NCBI GenBank assembly: GCA_963682055.1
Contig: OY821740.1
Coordinates: forward strand, 46,086,795-46,150,794
Source: Primula veris
Lineage: Eukaryota > Streptophyta > Magnoliopsida > Ericales > Primulaceae
Reading direction: 5' to 3'
Length of the DNA stretch: 64,000 nt
In this document: positions 61,601 to 64,000 of the stretch, one piece after another
Position numbering within the stretch: position 1 is the first letter of the stretch
Layout of the letters: each line of letters opens with the position of its first letter
The notes under the pieces: generated by a model
What the model was told of the DNA's origin: nothing
Databases searched by the model: none
The model's input: only the letters and a program-made list of their open reading frames with translations
Program-made: the position numbers and the translations under genes

Positions 61601-62572
61601 TCATGAATATTATTTTTTTAAATCAAATTTAAAATTTTAATATATATAACAAACTTAGTTTAAAAACCAAAAATAATAATAATATTATATAAAAAAAATT
61701 AGCCGCCTACTAAAAAATATAAAAAAACACTAAAAAAAAGCTTGTTATGCAACGCTAATGTTTCTCTATACATATTAGATAGTGTGCACGGGTATTATTA
61801 TATTTGGTAATTTGTAATGCTTATAATATAATAGGGGGGAAAATCAACAGATATGTAGATTAAGGTTTTTAAAATAGTAATATAACATAAAAAAATACTG
61901 GGAGCAACTTTATATAAATTTTATTTTACGAATAAAAAGGAGAATATTTTAGGGAGTAAACTTTTTGGTGTGATCTTGTGTAAATGGGTTGAAGATACAT
62001 TAGCGAATAGTGGTAATATTACATCATTTTCCTGTCCAGTGTGCACCATAGCATCATTTGGTGTAAATGAGTTGCACATGCTCTTCTACCACGGGAACGT
62101 TAAAAGTAGAACCCATAAGAATTTTACATATATGCAACAAAGTACTAGCTCCGTCAAATGATTTCGGAGGGGTCCGAACGTCCCCAGTTCTAGATGGTGG
62201 TTATATGAATGGAAAGGTCTTAAATCAACCAAAAATGCCATGTGATATATATACATATATAGTGCAGTAAGACCAGCTACGATCCGTTTGCTTGTGTGCA
62301 AATATTATCTAATAAATAAATAAAATATGCAATTAGGAAATGATTCACACCTGACTCCTTGTAGGTGTATCAGACATCTGCAGTCTTGTTACTCTGGGTG
62401 AATTGGACGTCTGAAATCTCGTTTGTCTAGGAGATTCGATATGGGTTCCATCATCGTCATTATCATCATCACCGTCATCAATAATGGCCTTTGCCTTTCT
62501 CGCAAGAGCTCCCCAAAACCCCTGTTTTGGCTCCAAAGTTTTCAGAGTAGTATACTCATGGTTGGTGGCACC
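58689..62572 (-). CDS. Conserved plant coiled-coil protein of unknown function (N-terminus missing)
   Basis: Five phase-0 exons, in gene order: 62351-62572, 61337-61456, 60315-60518, 59211-59375 and 58689-58892 (stop TAA). Together they give 304 residues. The first exon begins after an acceptor TTTGTAG, so at least one exon with the start codon lies upstream, in 62573-64000 or beyond. It encodes [20 protein letters not shown], then [13 protein letters not shown] and an acidic run [11 protein letters not shown]. Next come [18 protein letters not shown] and [20 protein letters not shown], a Gln-rich stretch, and a long coiled coil ([20 protein letters not shown] ... [20 protein letters not shown]). 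The end is [20 protein letters not shown]. There is no signal peptide, membrane helix or catalytic motif. Exons this regular and peptides this ordered argue for a real gene. I recall plant homologues with this ending but no known function. Confidence 0.85.
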
Positions 62573-63049
62573 CTACAAACGTATAATCTCCGAGAATTAA
62601 ATTACAAAATCACAGAACGTCATGATATCAACATATAAATGTAAACTCTAGGTGTAGCTCGCGGAGATAAGTTTGAGGAGTGAGGTTGCATATTATAAAA
62701 ACTTTCAATTAAGGTATTTAATGACTTAACATAAACTAATAAAACAAGATGAATACATTCTCGAGGATTACTCTGGAAAATATATTTGCATACAATAAGC
62801 TAAAATTCATATCCCTTTTAATGTTAACAGCATACTAAGGCATATCCAAACTATCATGCAAAAAAATGCATGATAAAGATTTACAACGACAATTTATGTC
62901 TCTGACAAACAACTTTTGCAATTGTAAGACATTTCATGACTTTGTTTCCTAATATTATAATTTATCACTTCCCATTCTGATTACGTGATCCAATTTCAAG
63001 AAAAAGTGTGTTTCTTAAACAGTGTAACCTTTACACAAGATTGAAACAA

Positions 63050-63760
63050 GCATAATCAGCTCAAATCAAGCTTCCGAAAACAGAAGTGTAAAGAATTTAT
63101 ATTAAAGTAAAGGTTTCCATCACTTTTCTTTCGCATTATACGATCCAGTTCCAAAAAAGAAACTTGTTTCTTAAATAACAACCTTTACACGGATTGAGAC
63201 AAGCATAATCAGCTCAAATTTTCTTCAGTTAATCTAAGAAATCTAAAATAGGAAAAAAAAAAATGAACATGCATATATAAACTCAAACAATATGAAACAA
63301 GCATAATCAGCTCAAATTGACTTCACCAAATTCAAAAACACTAAAAACAGAATTAAAAAAAAGAGAGAGAAATCTTAATTTGTGATATTCTTAGAAATCG
63401 TTAAGGCATAATCAGCTCAAATTGACTTCACCAAATTAAAAAAACATTAAAAAAACAATAAATTTTAAAAAAAGAAATCTTAATTTGTGTATATATACTT
63501 AGAAATTGTTAAGGCATAATCAACTCAAATTGATTTCAGCGTATTCAAAAACAGAATAAATAAAAAAGATAAATCTTAATTTGTGTATATATACTTAGAA
63601 ATTGTTAAGGCATAATCAGCTCAAATTGACTCCAGCTATTCAAAAACTTAAACACCAGAATAAAAAAAGAGAGATAAATCTTAATAGAAGTTAATATGTA
63701 TATATCAATACATGTATACATACTTACAAATTGCCAAGGCATAATCAGCTGATTTGGTTT
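63050..63760. repeat. Tandem array of ~100-bp units with GCATAATCAGCTCAAATTGA
   Basis: The anchor word GCATAATCAGCTCAAAT recurs at 63050, 63203, 63301, 63406, 63514, 63610 and 63739, with spacings of 153, 98, 105, 108, 96 and 129 bp. The central units also share AAATCTTAATTTGTG and CTTAGAAATTGTTAAG. The first two units differ and share CCTTTACAC and GTTTCTTAAA instead. It ends where the GCCTAG repeat begins. Confidence 0.85.
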
Positions 63761-63866
63761 CAAAAGTCGCTAGGCGGACTAAAAGCGGGAGGTGGGGCCT
63801 GGGGGCCTAGGCGAATAAGCAGGGATTAAGCGGGGTCTAGGCAGGAAAACCATATTTTAACATTTT
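63761..63866. mobile_element. GCCTAGGCG-rich repeat, third copy
   Basis: The stretch has CGCTAGGCGGACTAAAAGCG, GGGGGCCTAGGCG, AAGCGGGGTCTAGGCAGG and ends AACCATATTTTAACATTTTA. It matches the style of 5444-5602 in the opposite direction (ATGTTTTAAAA at the other end). Confidence 0.45.
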
Positions 63867-64000
63867 AGTGCGGATTTTTGGATTTTCATTCGGCATATAG
63901 GTTGTAAATTCAATTAACAAGCTAAATTAAACAAATATACATCGTTAGCTTATCGGTACAGTATCAAGAATTCAAGAAAAGGCATGTAAATAGTATATAT

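Larger units (their letters stand above)
62573..64000 (-). other. Upstream intron or promoter of the coiled-coil gene
   Basis: The missing 5' exon(s) should lie here or past the window edge; I could not identify a convincing ATG-bearing exon. The stretch holds a tandem array (63050-63760) and a GCCTAGGCG-type repeat (63761-63866). Confidence 0.45.

Noticed and set aside
63050..63760. Regularly spaced repeats considered as a CRISPR-like array
   Set aside because: Plant nuclear DNA; the units are diverged along their whole length with no constant-repeat/unique-spacer pattern and no cas genes.

Overview
The window is nuclear DNA of a flowering plant, most likely a eudicot. It is strongly AT-rich, its genes are split by GT-AG introns (several longer than 1 kb), and it carries typical plant families: an LRR receptor kinase with an RLK juxtamembrane region, a CC-NBS-LRR gene, a plant-type 220-residue RPL10 and plant copia-type repeats. 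I cannot name the species. CDS positions were built by hand from ORFs, splice signals and codon phase; UTR limits are inferred.

Layout. 1-2514 (+): 3' half of a DEAD-box RNA helicase gene, cut by the window edge. 3730-8397 (-): translation initiation factor eIF2 beta, nine coding exons. 9.7-14.3 kb: repeat-rich intergenic DNA with a near-perfect ~160-bp-arm hairpin element. 14365-19222 (-): E2 ubiquitin-conjugating enzyme, four coding exons. 19731-20880: complete miniature LTR retrotransposon (TRIM) with LTRs that look identical and a 5-bp target duplication, just upstream of the E2 gene. 23767-24662 (+): decayed ORF with two tandem copia-Gag-like modules. 25349-27801 (-): LRR receptor-like kinase with an HGD catalytic loop. 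28-37 kb: gene-poor DNA with an inverted array of diverged repeats and a CACTA-like end. 37343-43184 (-): 26S proteasome ATPase RPT3. 44792-47391 (+): ribosomal protein RPL10. 48927-52688 (-): cytochrome bc1 subunit QCR8, two exons 3.5 kb apart. 54298-57173 (-): NLR gene broken by one stop and two frameshifts. 57577-57813 (-): chimeric ORF made of a copied QCR8 5' end and a minisatellite. 58689-62572 (-): coiled-coil protein of unknown function, N-terminus missing.

Most genes are single housekeeping genes of RNA metabolism, translation, ubiquitin-proteasome turnover and respiration; they do not form a functional cluster. The two variable immune-type loci are the receptor kinase and the NLR. 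From memory, RPT3 and the closest LRR-kinase homologue are neighbours in Arabidopsis (At5g58290 and At5g58300), so part of the order may be ancestral.

A recurring theme is recent small tandem duplication inside introns (83 bp, 169 bp, 46 bp, ~120 bp with a copied exon end, and the repeat-built first intron of RPT3) together with several families of miniature inverted-repeat elements. The best candidates for something undescribed are the hairpin element in the (AT)n tract, the tandem Gag-like gene with its own TATA box, and the QCR8-derived chimeric ORF beside the broken NLR.
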